A program made the position numbers and the translations under genes. A stretch of 64,000 nucleotides of DNA from a virus. Below the pieces are notes generated by a model. It was given only the letters and a program-made list of their open reading frames with translations, had not been told where the DNA came from and did no database searches. Below are positions 1 to 9,006 of this stretch, piece by piece (position 1 is the first letter of the stretch; each line of letters begins with the position of its first letter). The stretch is taken from the IMG/VR virus record IMGVR_UViG_3300042882_000899, positions 1-64,000 of that record. The stretch is one strand, 5' to 3'.

Positions 1-2055
1 TTCCGCTTTATTAATCCAGAACGAAATGACTTTCCAGATATCGATACAGACTTTGAGGATCGTCGTCGTAAAGAGGTTAAAGATTATTTAAAGAAGAAGT
101 TCAAGCACGTTGCGTCTATTTCTACATTCACTTACTTTAAAGATAAGGGTGTTATTCGTGATGCAGCCCGTGTATTTATGGTTCCACTTTCTGATGTTAA
201 CCGTGCCATGAAGTCCATTGATACATTTGAAGACTTTATGGATTCACCAAATACAAAAGAGTTTAGATCAAAGTACCCAGAGGTCACATGGCTTGCTGAA
301 AAGCTACGTGGAAAAATTCGCAGCGTTGGAGTGCATGCTGCTGGAGTTGTTGTAGCAAAAGATGATTTAAGAAAGTATGCTCCAATAGAATCTAGAGCAG
401 ATGCAAATGACGAAGTTTCTGGAAGAATTCCAGTCGTGGCATACGACATGGATACGGTTGCAGATATAGGTCTTATTAAACTAGATGCCCTAGGACTTAA
501 GACTTTATCTGTAATCTCTGATACTTTAAAAACAATTAAGGACAGATCAGGTAAAGAAATTAACTTGTACGACATACCTCTTGACGATAAAAATGTTTAT
601 AAGATATTTAATGATGGATACACAAAGGGAATATTTCAGGCAGAAGCAACTCCATACACAAACCTTCTTATTAAAATGCGGGTTGACAAGTTTGAAGATT
701 TAGCTGCATCAAATGCTTTAGTTCGCCCAGGTGCAATGAATACAGTAGGTGCTTCTTATATTAAGCGTAAGCATGGAGATGAAGCGGTTCATTACACTCA
801 CCCTATAATGAAGCCTTTTACAGAAAATACATATGGAGTTATTATTTATCAAGAGCAAGTTATGCAAGCATGCGTACACTTGGGAGGCATGACTTGGTCA
901 GAAGCAGACAAGGTTAGAAAGGTTATTGGTAAGAAGCAAGATGCAAAAGAACTCAGTCCTTTCAAAGATAAGTTTATTGAGGGCGCTAAAAAACATATCA
1001 GCACCGATGAAGCAGAAAACCTCTGGAAAAACTTCGAAGCACATGCTGGATACTCATTCAATCGCAGTCACGCTGTCGCTTATTCTATGCTTTCTTATTA
1101 TACCGCTTGGCTTAAGTGCTATTATCCTTTGGAATTTTTATTCTCGATCCTTAAAAACGAAGGGGACAAAGACGCCAGAACAGGCTATCTGATTGAAGCA
1201 AAGAGACTTGGAATTAAGGTAAAGCTTCCACATGTTAATGAGTCTGATGTAAACTTTTCATTACAAAAAGATTCTATTAGGTTTGGATTAGCAGAGGTTA
1301 AATTTATTTCAGACAGTATTGCAAATAAGATTATAGAAAAGAGACCATATGAAAACTATAAAGACTTTGTTGATAAGGCATCCAAAAAAGGCAGTGGCAT
1401 TAATTCTAGGGCCATTTCTTCTCTTAACGCTATTGGCGGTGCTGCTTTTGATGATAATCCTAGAAGCGGCAAAGAAGCCGAGTCTTATTACGAATTTTTA
1501 GGGATACCATCCTTTAATCTTTCTAATCTGGATCCAAAGATTAAGGCACAGGCTAGACCAATTGACGAGTTTGAAGAGCTTGGCTCCTTTGTTATGTTTG
1601 GAATGGCTAAAAGTATAAAGCGTGGAAATGGTTGGTCAAGAATTGAGCTGGTCGATGAAAGCGGATCAGTAGGCCTATTTGATATTGAGCAAACAAAAAT
1701 AGAAACAAATAAAATGTATTTCGTTCTTGTTGGAGACAATAGAATATCTAGGTATGTAGAGGTCGACTTAATCAATAAAGATTCAGATGACGCTTTTGTT
1801 AAATATTTATATGCACAATCATACCCTATTGACGATAACCAGAGGTTTGTGATAAGCTATACACCATATAAAACAAAAGCTGGTAAGACTATGGCACACT
1901 TAGTTATGTCGGATAAAGATAAAAATTTAAATAGAGCAATTGTATTTTCAAGCATGTACCCACTTTCGTTGGCAAAAATGCGAGAAGGAATGATATGTCA
2001 GCCAGTTCTAAAAACTTTAGAAGATGGAACACTTATGGTTAAGGAAGTAATATGA
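1..2055 (+). CDS. dnaE: DNA polymerase III alpha subunit (C-family), 5' end outside window
   Basis: Replicative C-family DNA polymerase. The open frame runs from base 1 with no start, so the N-terminus (and any PHP domain) lies off the left edge; 684 residues are visible. Residues 12-18 read PDIDTDF, the acidic catalytic motif of bacterial PolIII alpha. Further family landmarks are GVHAAGVVVA near residue 110, SFNRSHAVAYSMLSYYTA near 350, and a C-terminal OB-fold-like stretch (FGMAKSIKRGNGWSRIEL). It overlaps the next gene by four bases and leads a replication/recombination block with RecA and SSB. No domain is broken. Confidence 0.95.
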   Translation, partial: FRFINPERNDFPDIDTDFEDRRRKEVKDYLKKKFKHVASISTFTYFKDKGVIRDAARVFMVPLSDVNRAMKSIDTFEDFMDSPNTKEFRSKYPEVTWLAEKLRGKIRSVGVHAAGVVVAKDDLRKYAPIESRADANDEVSGRIPVVAYDMDTVADIGLIKLDALGLKTLSVISDTLKTIKDRSGKEINLYDIPLDDKNVYKIFNDGYTKGIFQAEATPYTNLLIKMRVDKFEDLAASNALVRPGAMNTVGASYIKRKHGDEAVHYTHPIMKPFTENTYGVIIYQEQVMQACVHLGGMTWSEADKVRKVIGKKQDAKELSPFKDKFIEGAKKHISTDEAENLWKNFEAHAGYSFNRSHAVAYSMLSYYTAWLKCYYPLEFLFSILKNEGDKDARTGYLIEAKRLGIKVKLPHVNESDVNFSLQKDSIRFGLAEVKFISDSIANKIIEKRPYENYKDFVDKASKKGSGINSRAISSLNAIGGAAFDDNPRSGKEAESYYEFLGIPSFNLSNLDPKIKAQARPIDEFEELGSFVMFGMAKSIKRGNGWSRIELVDESGSVGLFDIEQTKIETNKMYFVLVGDNRISRYVEVDLINKDSDDAFVKYLYAQSYPIDDNQRFVISYTPYKTKAGKTMAHLVMSDKDKNLNRAIVFSSMYPLSLAKMREGMICQPVLKTLEDGTLMVKEVI

Positions 2056-2276
2056 CAAATAACACAGAAGACATTTTTAAAACAATGAACGCCAGCAGAG
2101 TTCTAGTTGCTATTTTAAATAAAATTGGATCAATTGAGATTCCTACGGAAGATTTTATTAAGTCTAATAGTGAAGACACTCAGCTTTCTGTTGTTTATAA
2201 CGACGAGTCTTTGTCGTTTGAATTTAAGCTAGAGAGCAAAAATTCAGAATCTTATGATGAACTGGCTAATAATTAA
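2052..2276 (+). CDS. hypothetical protein, 74 aa
   Basis: Not recognised. Acidic, soluble, no cysteine motif or membrane segment. Its ATG overlaps the stop of the polymerase gene (ATGA) and it ends five bases before recA, so it is probably translated from the same message. A small accessory factor of the replication block is possible but nothing in the sequence proves it. Confidence 0.7.
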   Translation: MTNNTEDIFKTMNASRVLVAILNKIGSIEIPTEDFIKSNSEDTQLSVVYNDESLSFEFKLESKNSESYDELANN

Positions 2277-2281
2277 TTAGC

Positions 2282-3286
2282 ATGGATATTCAACTAGATG
2301 ATATTTTAGCAAAGCTAGACCCAAAGACTAGAGCCAGGGTTCAGTCAGCTGTTGATATCCAGATAGATAAGCAGCCAACCCCAAGCATAGGACTAAACTT
2401 TGCACTAAACGGCGGATTTGCATATGGTAGGCAGATACTTGTTTGGGGAAACAAGTCAGCAGGAAAATCTTCTTTTTGCTTGCAAATGATTGCATTAGCT
2501 CAAAAAGAAGGAAAGACATGTGCATGGATCGATGCAGAGCACTCATATGATCCCGATTGGGCAGAAAAGCTTGGAGTAAACTCAAAAGAATTAATTTATT
2601 CACCAGCTAAAACAGTAAACGACATGGTAGATGTTGCAACAAAACTTATGGAAGCGGGAGTTGATTTGATTGTAGTAGACTCTATTTCAGCACTTCTACC
2701 AGCAATTTATTTTGAAAAAGATGGAAATGAAATGAAAGATTTGCAGGACACAAAGCAGATCGGCGCAGAAGCAAAGGATATGACCCACGCAGTCAAGATG
2801 TTAAACTATGCAAACAAAAATACACTACTTGTTCTCATTTCACAACAAAGAAACCAGTTTGGATCTATGCATGCTAGCCACATACCCACGGGAGGCATGG
2901 CAGTTAAATTCTTCTCATCTACCGTTGTTAAACTATGGTCTTCGGAAGCCGAAGCTAATGCTATTAAAGCTGGCATTAAGGTTGGTGACAAAATTATTGA
3001 GCAAAGGGTTGGCAGGCCAGTCAATTGGATTGTTGATTACAACAAAGTCGGTCCCCCAAATTTATCTGGACAATACGACTTTTACTACCAAGGGGAAGCT
3101 CTTGGTATAGATTATGTAGGTGAAACATTAGATGTTGCTGAAATGTGTGGTATTGTAGAAAAGGGCGGAGCCTGGTATACTGTTAATGGAGAGAGATTGC
3201 AGGGCCGTGCAAAAGCTGTTGCATATTTAAAAGATAATCCAAAAGTAGTAGATACCCTAATTGAGGAAATCCGTGCCAAATCTTAA
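2282..3286 (+). CDS. recA: RecA-like recombinase
   Basis: ATP-dependent strand-exchange protein of 334 residues, close to the usual RecA length. The Walker A loop is GNKSAGKSS near residue 57, followed by a WIDAEHSYD segment near 82, a Walker B-like LIVVDSISAL near 124, and LLVLISQQRN near 180, the usual RecA core order. Acts in recombination-dependent replication and repair of phage DNA with the downstream SSB and RuvC-like resolvase. It could equally be called UvsX-like. Confidence 0.93.
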   Translation: MDIQLDDILAKLDPKTRARVQSAVDIQIDKQPTPSIGLNFALNGGFAYGRQILVWGNKSAGKSSFCLQMIALAQKEGKTCAWIDAEHSYDPDWAEKLGVNSKELIYSPAKTVNDMVDVATKLMEAGVDLIVVDSISALLPAIYFEKDGNEMKDLQDTKQIGAEAKDMTHAVKMLNYANKNTLLVLISQQRNQFGSMHASHIPTGGMAVKFFSSTVVKLWSSEAEANAIKAGIKVGDKIIEQRVGRPVNWIVDYNKVGPPNLSGQYDFYYQGEALGIDYVGETLDVAEMCGIVEKGGAWYTVNGERLQGRAKAVAYLKDNPKVVDTLIEEIRAKS

Positions 3287-3464
3287 TGAGTTTTTGAAAA
3301 AACAAGAGCGTAAGGAAATTAATTCTACATTTGAATCCCTTACAGGTATTAGACCATGCTCTAAGTGCGATCTTGATGTAGATGGTGGGTGGTGGGATCC
3401 CGATAATTTAATAATGAAATGGACCTGCTCTGAAGGCCACGAAACAGTACACAGGATTCAGTAG
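3273..3464 (+). CDS. small zinc-ribbon-like protein, 63 aa
   Basis: Starts at GTG 3273, five bases after the Shine-Dalgarno GAGGAA inside the recA tail; a TTG at 3261 lies before that site and is less likely. One CxxC pair (PCSKCDLDV) and a later WTCSEGHE could bind a metal. Overlaps recA and abuts the next gene. Function unknown. Confidence 0.7.
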   Translation: MPNLNEFLKKQERKEINSTFESLTGIRPCSKCDLDVDGGWWDPDNLIMKWTCSEGHETVHRIQ

Positions 3465-3769
3465 TGTCGGAAAGAGCAGAAGTAAAAAGAGACGGCGCCA
3501 AAGCTCAAAAAAATAGTGGGCGTGGGGAATATCAAAAGGGCGATGCCAAATGGAAGATGTTCCTTGTAGACTATAAAGAGTCCAAATCATCTTTTAATTT
3601 AAATAAACCTGTGTGGGCTAAAATTTGTACAGACACGTTTAAGGTTAATAGAGATATGCATCCTGCGCTAAAAATAATAATTGGATCAGACAATAAGGTT
3701 AGGCTTGGTATAATAGAGTGGTCAGTGTTAGAAGAGCTGATTGATTTTTGGGAGGAAAACCATGTTTAG
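3464..3769 (+). CDS. PD-(D/E)XK-type nuclease-like protein, 101 aa
   Basis: GTG start overlapping the previous stop. The pattern KGDAKWKMFLVDYKES (GD followed by VDYK) fits the D...(D/E)xK core of small phage endonucleases and Hjc-like resolvases, and the N-terminal region is basic and glycine-rich. It follows recA, which suits a role in recombination or DNA maturation. The family call rests on this one motif, so a generic nuclease is the safest description. Confidence 0.55.
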   Translation: MSERAEVKRDGAKAQKNSGRGEYQKGDAKWKMFLVDYKESKSSFNLNKPVWAKICTDTFKVNRDMHPALKIIIGSDNKVRLGIIEWSVLEELIDFWEENHV

Positions 3770-4754
3770 TTTAGACGAAAAGCATCACATAATGCCATTC
3801 GTTACCTTGTATAAGAATGCAATTAAAAACCCTAAAGATTTTTTAGACATAATAGAGTCATCTGAGAATGCTAATCCTGAGAACAGTATAGAAAATTCGT
3901 GGGGTGCGTGGGATAATTTTGGGGTTAAAGCAAATCTTCATGACATACACAACCAATCTAATAAAAACACTCACCCAGAGCTAAACATATTAGACGAGTT
4001 TACAGAGTTGATTAATGCTGGCTTAGATGAGTATATAAACTATTGGATAACAGAAAAAAATGTTGATATGTATAAGACAACAAACCCAGAGCACTGGAAA
4101 ACAATATTTCCCCCATTTGTTAAAAATTGGAACTACAGATCAAACTTAGTTGACCTAGTAGAAGACTTCGAGTCTTGTGAGACTGTAATGACAGCAAGCG
4201 GTAATCCTGGATGGATAAGCTCTGGAATTGACATATTAAAGCACAAGGAAAATACATCAGATAAATTTGCAATAGGATATCATATTGATACAGACGGAAG
4301 CATCGACACCCCAGGCCCAAAAACAGTTTTGACCGCTACAATATATATCAACGATGACTACGATGGCGGAGGGGTCTCATACTTAAATGAATTTGATGGG
4401 ACCATAGTGAACTATAAGCCATCTGCTGGCGACCTAGTTATATTTCCTTCATCAAAACCATTTTTCCATGCAGCACTTCCTTTAAGCGGAGACAAGCCAA
4501 AATATTTAGCAAGGAAGTTTTTAAGATGGAAAAGCATTGGATCGGAAGCTTGGCAAAATGAGATTAAAGAAAATGGCGAACAGTTCACATTAAAGCTTCA
4601 CACTGAAAAAAGAAAAATTGAATCAGCAATGGGGTACTATACAAAAAGAGTTTTCCTTAAGGGAGAAGATAGGTCTACCCAAGATCAACACGGAGACCCT
4701 TTCTTTGTTAAAGACATAATCGATTTTAATAAAAAAATAGAGGGTGGTGCATGA
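3762..4754 (+). CDS. 2OG-Fe(II) oxygenase (prolyl 4-hydroxylase superfamily), copy 1
   Basis: Iron- and 2-oxoglutarate-dependent dioxygenase; substrate unknown. ATG 3762 has GGAGG seven bases upstream and overlaps the previous gene. The iron-binding HxD is H174/D176 (GYHIDTDG), the distal His is H236 (FFHAALP), and a basic residue for 2OG follows in KYLARKFLRW. The strand TATIYINDDYDGGG and YKPSAGDLVIFPS are hallmarks of the P4Hc fold. The 170 residues before the domain have no recognised family. First of three tandem relatives. Confidence 0.85.
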   Translation: MFSLDEKHHIMPFVTLYKNAIKNPKDFLDIIESSENANPENSIENSWGAWDNFGVKANLHDIHNQSNKNTHPELNILDEFTELINAGLDEYINYWITEKNVDMYKTTNPEHWKTIFPPFVKNWNYRSNLVDLVEDFESCETVMTASGNPGWISSGIDILKHKENTSDKFAIGYHIDTDGSIDTPGPKTVLTATIYINDDYDGGGVSYLNEFDGTIVNYKPSAGDLVIFPSSKPFFHAALPLSGDKPKYLARKFLRWKSIGSEAWQNEIKENGEQFTLKLHTEKRKIESAMGYYTKRVFLKGEDRSTQDQHGDPFFVKDIIDFNKKIEGGA

Positions 4755-5839
4755 TGTGGGAAGGACAACCAGGTTTTGCTCCTGGGTACGAAAAAAACCA
4801 TGATCTTTCAAAAAGACATGACCTTTTCCCTTACATTTCTGTTTATTCTGGCGGGATTAAAAACCCAGAACAAGTGCTTTCAATAATAAAAAAATCAGAG
4901 TCGCTTGAAAAGGTAGGACCATACTTAAGTAAGTGGGAGAGATGGTATGATTTTGGATTAAAGTCTAGACTTTATCCACACTCAGAAACAAAAAATTTAA
5001 TAACATTAAACTCCGAGCATTTAAATATGCTGTCAGAAGAAGAAGATAAAACTTTTTACGAGCAAGAGAAGCTGTATTTTGAAATAGATGATGCAGTTTA
5101 TTCTGCAATGAAAGATTACCTAGATCATTGGGTAGATAAGCCATTTGACCAATCATACTTTAATGATAATTGGGAATACAAGCAATCAATTTTCCCAGAG
5201 TGGCTTCCAGACTGGAATATTCGAGAAACATCTGGAAAGATTGGGACAGGTTGGCTGCAAAGCTCTTATGATGTTTTAAGCCACAACTCTGAAACCGATA
5301 CAAGGAATAATCGTGAGTATGCAATTGGATTTCATACCGACAATAAGGCAAGCATGGTTTCTATGCCAGGCCCAAAGCCGATTCTTACGGCTACAATTTA
5401 TCTAAATGACGACTACGACGGGGGAGAGGTTTCGTTCTTAGCAGATAGAAGCTCTTCTATAATAAGCTACAAGCCAAAGGCTGGGGACATAACCGTTTTC
5501 CCATCCTACAATCCATTTTTCCATGCTGCACTACCAGTTAGTGGCGGCAAAAAGTATTTAATTAGATACTTTTTGTGCTATTATTATGGAGGGTCAGAAG
5601 ATTACCTAGATGGTTTAGAGGAATACGGCGAAGAGGTCTGGAAAAAAATGCAACAGTATAGAATTCTTGCAGAAGATAACTCTGGAATGCATGAAAGACA
5701 TGTGTTGTTCCCAGGAGACAGCCCAGAAGAAACATTTAGGAATTGGTCAAAAATTTATAGAAAGCAGTCTGCTATAAATAGACAACCATTTTTTGCTGAG
5801 ACTGTAAAATATGTAGATGGGAGAAAAGATTTTGATTAG
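4751..5839 (+). CDS. 2OG-Fe(II) oxygenase (prolyl 4-hydroxylase superfamily), copy 2
   Basis: Second of three tandem dioxygenases, overlapping copy 1 by four bases. Complete site: H195/D197 (GFHTDNK), distal H258 (FFHAALP), basic residue in YLIRYFLC. Shares with copy 1 the strings PGPK, NDDYDGG and YKPKAGD, plus a similar N-terminal half that begins with a WxxWxxFG-type segment, so all three look like products of local duplication. The longer tail (about 80 residues past the domain) is family-specific. Substrate not deducible. Confidence 0.85.
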   Translation: MMWEGQPGFAPGYEKNHDLSKRHDLFPYISVYSGGIKNPEQVLSIIKKSESLEKVGPYLSKWERWYDFGLKSRLYPHSETKNLITLNSEHLNMLSEEEDKTFYEQEKLYFEIDDAVYSAMKDYLDHWVDKPFDQSYFNDNWEYKQSIFPEWLPDWNIRETSGKIGTGWLQSSYDVLSHNSETDTRNNREYAIGFHTDNKASMVSMPGPKPILTATIYLNDDYDGGEVSFLADRSSSIISYKPKAGDITVFPSYNPFFHAALPVSGGKKYLIRYFLCYYYGGSEDYLDGLEEYGEEVWKKMQQYRILAEDNSGMHERHVLFPGDSPEETFRNWSKIYRKQSAINRQPFFAETVKYVDGRKDFD

Positions 5840-6893
5840 TCATGAGATATTTAAGCAATGTATAGTTTACCAGGTGGAAGACTTCGATGCTAAAGGAGTG
5901 CTTGATGTTATAAAATCCTCAGAAGGAATACAAGAGGGACATCTTATAGCTGAATGGGAAGACTGGTACACATTTGGAAAAAAAACAAAGTTCATTGATG
6001 CAAGAAAAGAAACAAATCCTGTAACTGAAGATCTAGACCGTATTTATACTGATGCCCATATGAAAGTTAAGACTGTTATAGATAGATGTATTAATGACTA
6101 CATAGCCAATTATTTAGATAGCGGACAAAGATCTTGGCCAGATTATGTTGATTTTTCTGATTTAAAAAAGGGCGTGTACAAGAAAAAAAGTTATATAGAC
6201 TCGATAGACTTTGCTGACTTAGAAAGCGAAGATGTATTAGAAAGCATGATGGACCTTAAGATAGTCACCTGTGATAATACTGGAGATCCTATATTTAGAA
6301 ACCCTTCCAATGGGTGGTCTGATAGCTCCTATGATTTATTAAGGCATGACCCTTTAACAGACAGGGAGTATGCAATAGGTTGGCATACAGATAGAAATGA
6401 AGGTTTAGATGAAGCTCCAGGGCCAAAGTCTATACTATCAGTAACCATATATCTTAACGATGATTATGAGGGCGGCGAGATTGCATTCTTAAAGGATGGA
6501 GACGATAAGGTTATTGTTTATAAGCCAAAGGCTGGCGACATAGTAATTTTTCCTTCTTCTAATCCTTTTCAGCATGCAGCAATGCCAATAAAATCAAATG
6601 TTCCAAAATATTTTATAAGACACTTTCTTACTTGGTCGTACCCTGGAAGCGAAGATTGGAATTTAAACGCTAAAAAGTTTGGATTAGACGAGTGGATTCA
6701 AATGGAGCATGAGAGAATACACTTAGAAACAATTTCTGGCAAAGGAAGAAAGCATGTTGTTTTGCCAGGGGCAAGAAATGATTTTGATAAAAGATCTATG
6801 CCAGAACCATTTTACGTAGAATCCCAAATAAACGGAGAAGATTATTACATAAAAGAAGTTATTTTTATGTATGGAAGCTCTTTACAAAAATAA
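5817..6893 (+). CDS. 2OG-Fe(II) oxygenase (prolyl 4-hydroxylase superfamily), copy 3
   Basis: Third tandem dioxygenase. Numbered from ATG 5817 the metal ligands are H190/D192 (GWHTDRN) and H253 (FQHAAMP), with YFIRHFLTW supplying the 2OG-binding base. The start is uncertain: the best ribosome site, GGGAG at 5819-5823, lies inside the ATG 5817 reading and would serve TTG 5832 eight bases later. Either way it overlaps or abuts copy 2. Ends the oxygenase run; a new promoter region follows before ssb. Confidence 0.83.
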   Translation: MGEKILISHEIFKQCIVYQVEDFDAKGVLDVIKSSEGIQEGHLIAEWEDWYTFGKKTKFIDARKETNPVTEDLDRIYTDAHMKVKTVIDRCINDYIANYLDSGQRSWPDYVDFSDLKKGVYKKKSYIDSIDFADLESEDVLESMMDLKIVTCDNTGDPIFRNPSNGWSDSSYDLLRHDPLTDREYAIGWHTDRNEGLDEAPGPKSILSVTIYLNDDYEGGEIAFLKDGDDKVIVYKPKAGDIVIFPSSNPFQHAAMPIKSNVPKYFIRHFLTWSYPGSEDWNLNAKKFGLDEWIQMEHERIHLETISGKGRKHVVLPGARNDFDKRSMPEPFYVESQINGEDYYIKEVIFMYGSSLQK

Positions 6894-6957
6894 AAAGATT
6901 TACTATACTTAGTTCTGAGCAGTTTAAAATAAATTACTCATATTTATAAGGAGTAAC

Positions 6958-7350
6958 ATGGCTAACCCAACAATTACAATAGTAGGAAGAGTTGGTAGTG
7001 ACCCAGAAGTTGTAGGATCAAACGGTCTTCGATTTAGAGTTGCTACAAATGATCGTGTTAAGAATGATGTTACTGGAGCCTGGGAAGATAAAAATACTTC
7101 TTGGTGGACAGTAAAGGCCTGGCGAACACTAGCCGATCAATCAAAGTCGGTAATTCGGAAGGGCATGGAAGTTACCATTGTAGGTAAAATCTATGAAGAT
7201 ACCTGGACAGATAAAGAAGGTATCAAGAAGAGCTCTTACGAAATTAATGCAGATTCAATTTCTGTAACAACATACACATTGTCTAAAGACAAGATGCCGA
7301 ATTCAGATGAATTCCCATCTTATAAGACATATGCAGAGGTTCCATTTTAA
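6958..7350 (+). CDS. ssb: single-stranded DNA-binding protein
   Basis: OB-fold SSB of 130 residues that coats single-stranded DNA during replication and recombination. N-terminus TITIVGRVGSDPEV and the block WEDKNTSWWTVKAWR are typical; the family's acidic tip is replaced by a short C-terminus ending EVPF. Good ribosome site AAGGAG nine bases upstream. TAATG coupling to the next gene. Confidence 0.9.
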   Translation: MANPTITIVGRVGSDPEVVGSNGLRFRVATNDRVKNDVTGAWEDKNTSWWTVKAWRTLADQSKSVIRKGMEVTIVGKIYEDTWTDKEGIKKSSYEINADSISVTTYTLSKDKMPNSDEFPSYKTYAEVPF

Positions 7351-7505
7351 TGAAAGAAGTAGTTCTTACTACATTAGTAGGAATTGGCGTGGGTGGGATA
7401 TTTAGTCTATTTAGACTACCTATCCCTGCCCCTCCAGTATTCTCTGGTCTTATGGGCATATTTGGCTTATGGCTGGGGTATGGATTAGTTCAAAGGATAA
7501 TCTAA
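7350..7505 (+). CDS. XapX-like small membrane protein, 51 aa
   Basis: Two hydrophobic helices separated by a proline-rich turn (RLPIPAPPVFSG), the arrangement of the XapX/DUF1427-type family. ATG overlaps the ssb stop and its stop overlaps the next ATG, so it is translationally coupled in the ssb operon. Role unknown. Confidence 0.65.
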   Translation: MKEVVLTTLVGIGVGGIFSLFRLPIPAPPVFSGLMGIFGLWLGYGLVQRII

Positions 7506-7609
7506 TGCTAATATTTTTTTATGGTGTGATGTTAGGATTTGTTGTAGGCTACGGAGTTGGTCTTTTAATGGATAAATGGGATAAGAGGATTAAAAGTGAC
7601 AGAGGATAA
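7505..7609 (+). CDS. single-pass membrane mini-protein, 34 aa
   Basis: One predicted helix (FFYGVMLGFVVGYGVGLLM) followed by a short basic tail. Overlaps genes on both sides (start in the previous stop, end inside the next gene). Too short to classify. Confidence 0.5.
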   Translation: MLIFFYGVMLGFVVGYGVGLLMDKWDKRIKSDRG

Positions 7610-7934
7610 AAACACACTAGAGCTAATTAACTCTATCACTGAGTTCAATGATCTTCATGAATATATGAATGATGCTCAACTTGATAGAGCTTTAGCTGTT
7701 ATAGTTAAGCTATTATTAAATCCAGATGTTCCTGCTGCAAAAGCACCACATCTTATCATTGAGCTTCAGGCTATGTCTACTAAGTTTGCCATGATGGCAT
7801 CATATTATTCAACAATAGCAAAAGATAAAGCTGGAACAGCAAACAACAATAAGAAAAATATATATTATTCAGCAAAGGAGTCCATAGACAAACTTGTAGA
7901 TGCACTTAAGTATGTCGTTAGGTATAACTTGTAA
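7596..7934 (+). CDS. hypothetical protein, 112 aa
   Basis: GTG start inside the preceding mini-gene. Helical, soluble; no recognised motif. Sits directly before a Cas4-like exonuclease and overlaps it by one base (TAATG), which suggests a helper in recombination, but this is inference only. Confidence 0.7.
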   Translation: MTEDKNTLELINSITEFNDLHEYMNDAQLDRALAVIVKLLLNPDVPAAKAPHLIIELQAMSTKFAMMASYYSTIAKDKAGTANNNKKNIYYSAKESIDKLVDALKYVVRYNL

Positions 7935-8725
7935 TGGGTAGAAACATAGTAAAAAATTTAAAGTTTAAAAAGCACATGGGTAAGTTTTTTGACCCAGAAC
8001 TTTTTGCATCGATGCTTGATGAGTCGTATAAGAATACAAAAAGAGCAGATGGAGAAATGACTAAGGCATCATTTAGTCCAAGCTCCCTTGGTTACGGCCA
8101 CGGAACATGTCCCAGATATTGGTATATGGCTTTTTCTGGAGCTGTTTTTATTGATAACAATGATGCGGTTGCCGTTGCAAATATGGCCCAGGGCACACAA
8201 GCTCACGAGAGGCTTCAAAATTTAATTAAAACTATGCCACAATGGAAAGCCGAAGAAGAAGAGATTACTAATGAGTATCCTCCAATACGTGGATTTATTG
8301 ACCTTGTAATGGAATATGATGGAGAAACAGTAATTGGTGAAATCAAAACTGCCAAGCAAGAAGTTTGGGATACTAGGCAGGCTGAGATGAGTCCATCTAC
8401 AAACCATCTACTTCAACTACTTACATACATGAAGTTAAAGGATGCAAAAGAAGGATTCTTTCTTTATGAAAATAAAAACACTCAAGAGATATTAATTATT
8501 CCAGTATCAATGAATGAGAGAAATAAAAAGATCATTGAGGACACTTTTATATGGATGAGAGAAGTCTGGGACAACTTTAAAGATGGCGACCTGCCAATGA
8601 AGCCAGAGGGAGCCACAAAAACCAAGATGCCTTGCACATACTGCCCTATTAAAAAAGAATGTTATTCAAAAGATACCCCTATTGGAACGGTGCAGATAGA
8701 AAGGTTCAAGGTGCCATCTTTATGA
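7934..8725 (+). CDS. Cas4/RecB-like PD-(D/E)XK exonuclease with Fe-S cysteines
   Basis: 263-residue nuclease of the Cas4/RecB-nuclease superfamily. GFIDLVMEYDGETVIGEIKTAK near residues 117-138 gives the D...ExK active site; a cysteine at GTCPRYWYM near residue 58 and CTYCPIKKEC near 236-245 match the four-cysteine iron-sulfur cluster of Cas4. Likely resects DNA ends for RecA-dependent recombination. No cas1/cas2 or repeat array is nearby, so this is a stand-alone phage exonuclease and not CRISPR adaptation. Confidence 0.82.
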   Translation: MGRNIVKNLKFKKHMGKFFDPELFASMLDESYKNTKRADGEMTKASFSPSSLGYGHGTCPRYWYMAFSGAVFIDNNDAVAVANMAQGTQAHERLQNLIKTMPQWKAEEEEITNEYPPIRGFIDLVMEYDGETVIGEIKTAKQEVWDTRQAEMSPSTNHLLQLLTYMKLKDAKEGFFLYENKNTQEILIIPVSMNERNKKIIEDTFIWMREVWDNFKDGDLPMKPEGATKTKMPCTYCPIKKECYSKDTPIGTVQIERFKVPSL

Positions 8726-9006
8726 TATGTGCAAACACAGATTGTATTAATGAGAAAGAGTTTACTCCAAAAACACATAATCAAAAGTATTGTAGCGACG
8801 AATGTTGCAGAGTTGCAACAAATAAAAAAATAATGGAAAAGTACTACGAAAAAAAAGCAATTAGATCTGGTCAAAAAAGATACTGCACCTCTTGCAAGTC
8901 TCCATTGAGTAGGTACAACACACTCTCTGTTTGTGCAAAATGCGAAAAAAATAATTCTACATCAGACAGAAATAAAATAATTGGAATGATCAATGACGCT
9001 TGCTAA
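8722..9006 (+). CDS. zinc-finger protein, 94 aa
   Basis: ATGA overlap with the exonuclease gene sets the start. Two cysteine clusters: CANTDC / KYCSDECC in the first half and YCTSCKSP / SVCAKCEK in the second, consistent with two small zinc sites in a basic protein. Possibly DNA- or RNA-binding; no family recognised. Confidence 0.68.
   Translation: MICANTDCINEKEFTPKTHNQKYCSDECCRVATNKKIMEKYYEKKAIRSGQKRYCTSCKSPLSRYNTLSVCAKCEKNNSTSDRNKIIGMINDAC

Noticed and set aside
7934-8725. new defence or CRISPR system around the Cas4-like gene
   Set aside because: Neighbours are SSB, resolvase and terminase genes; it fits ordinary phage recombination.
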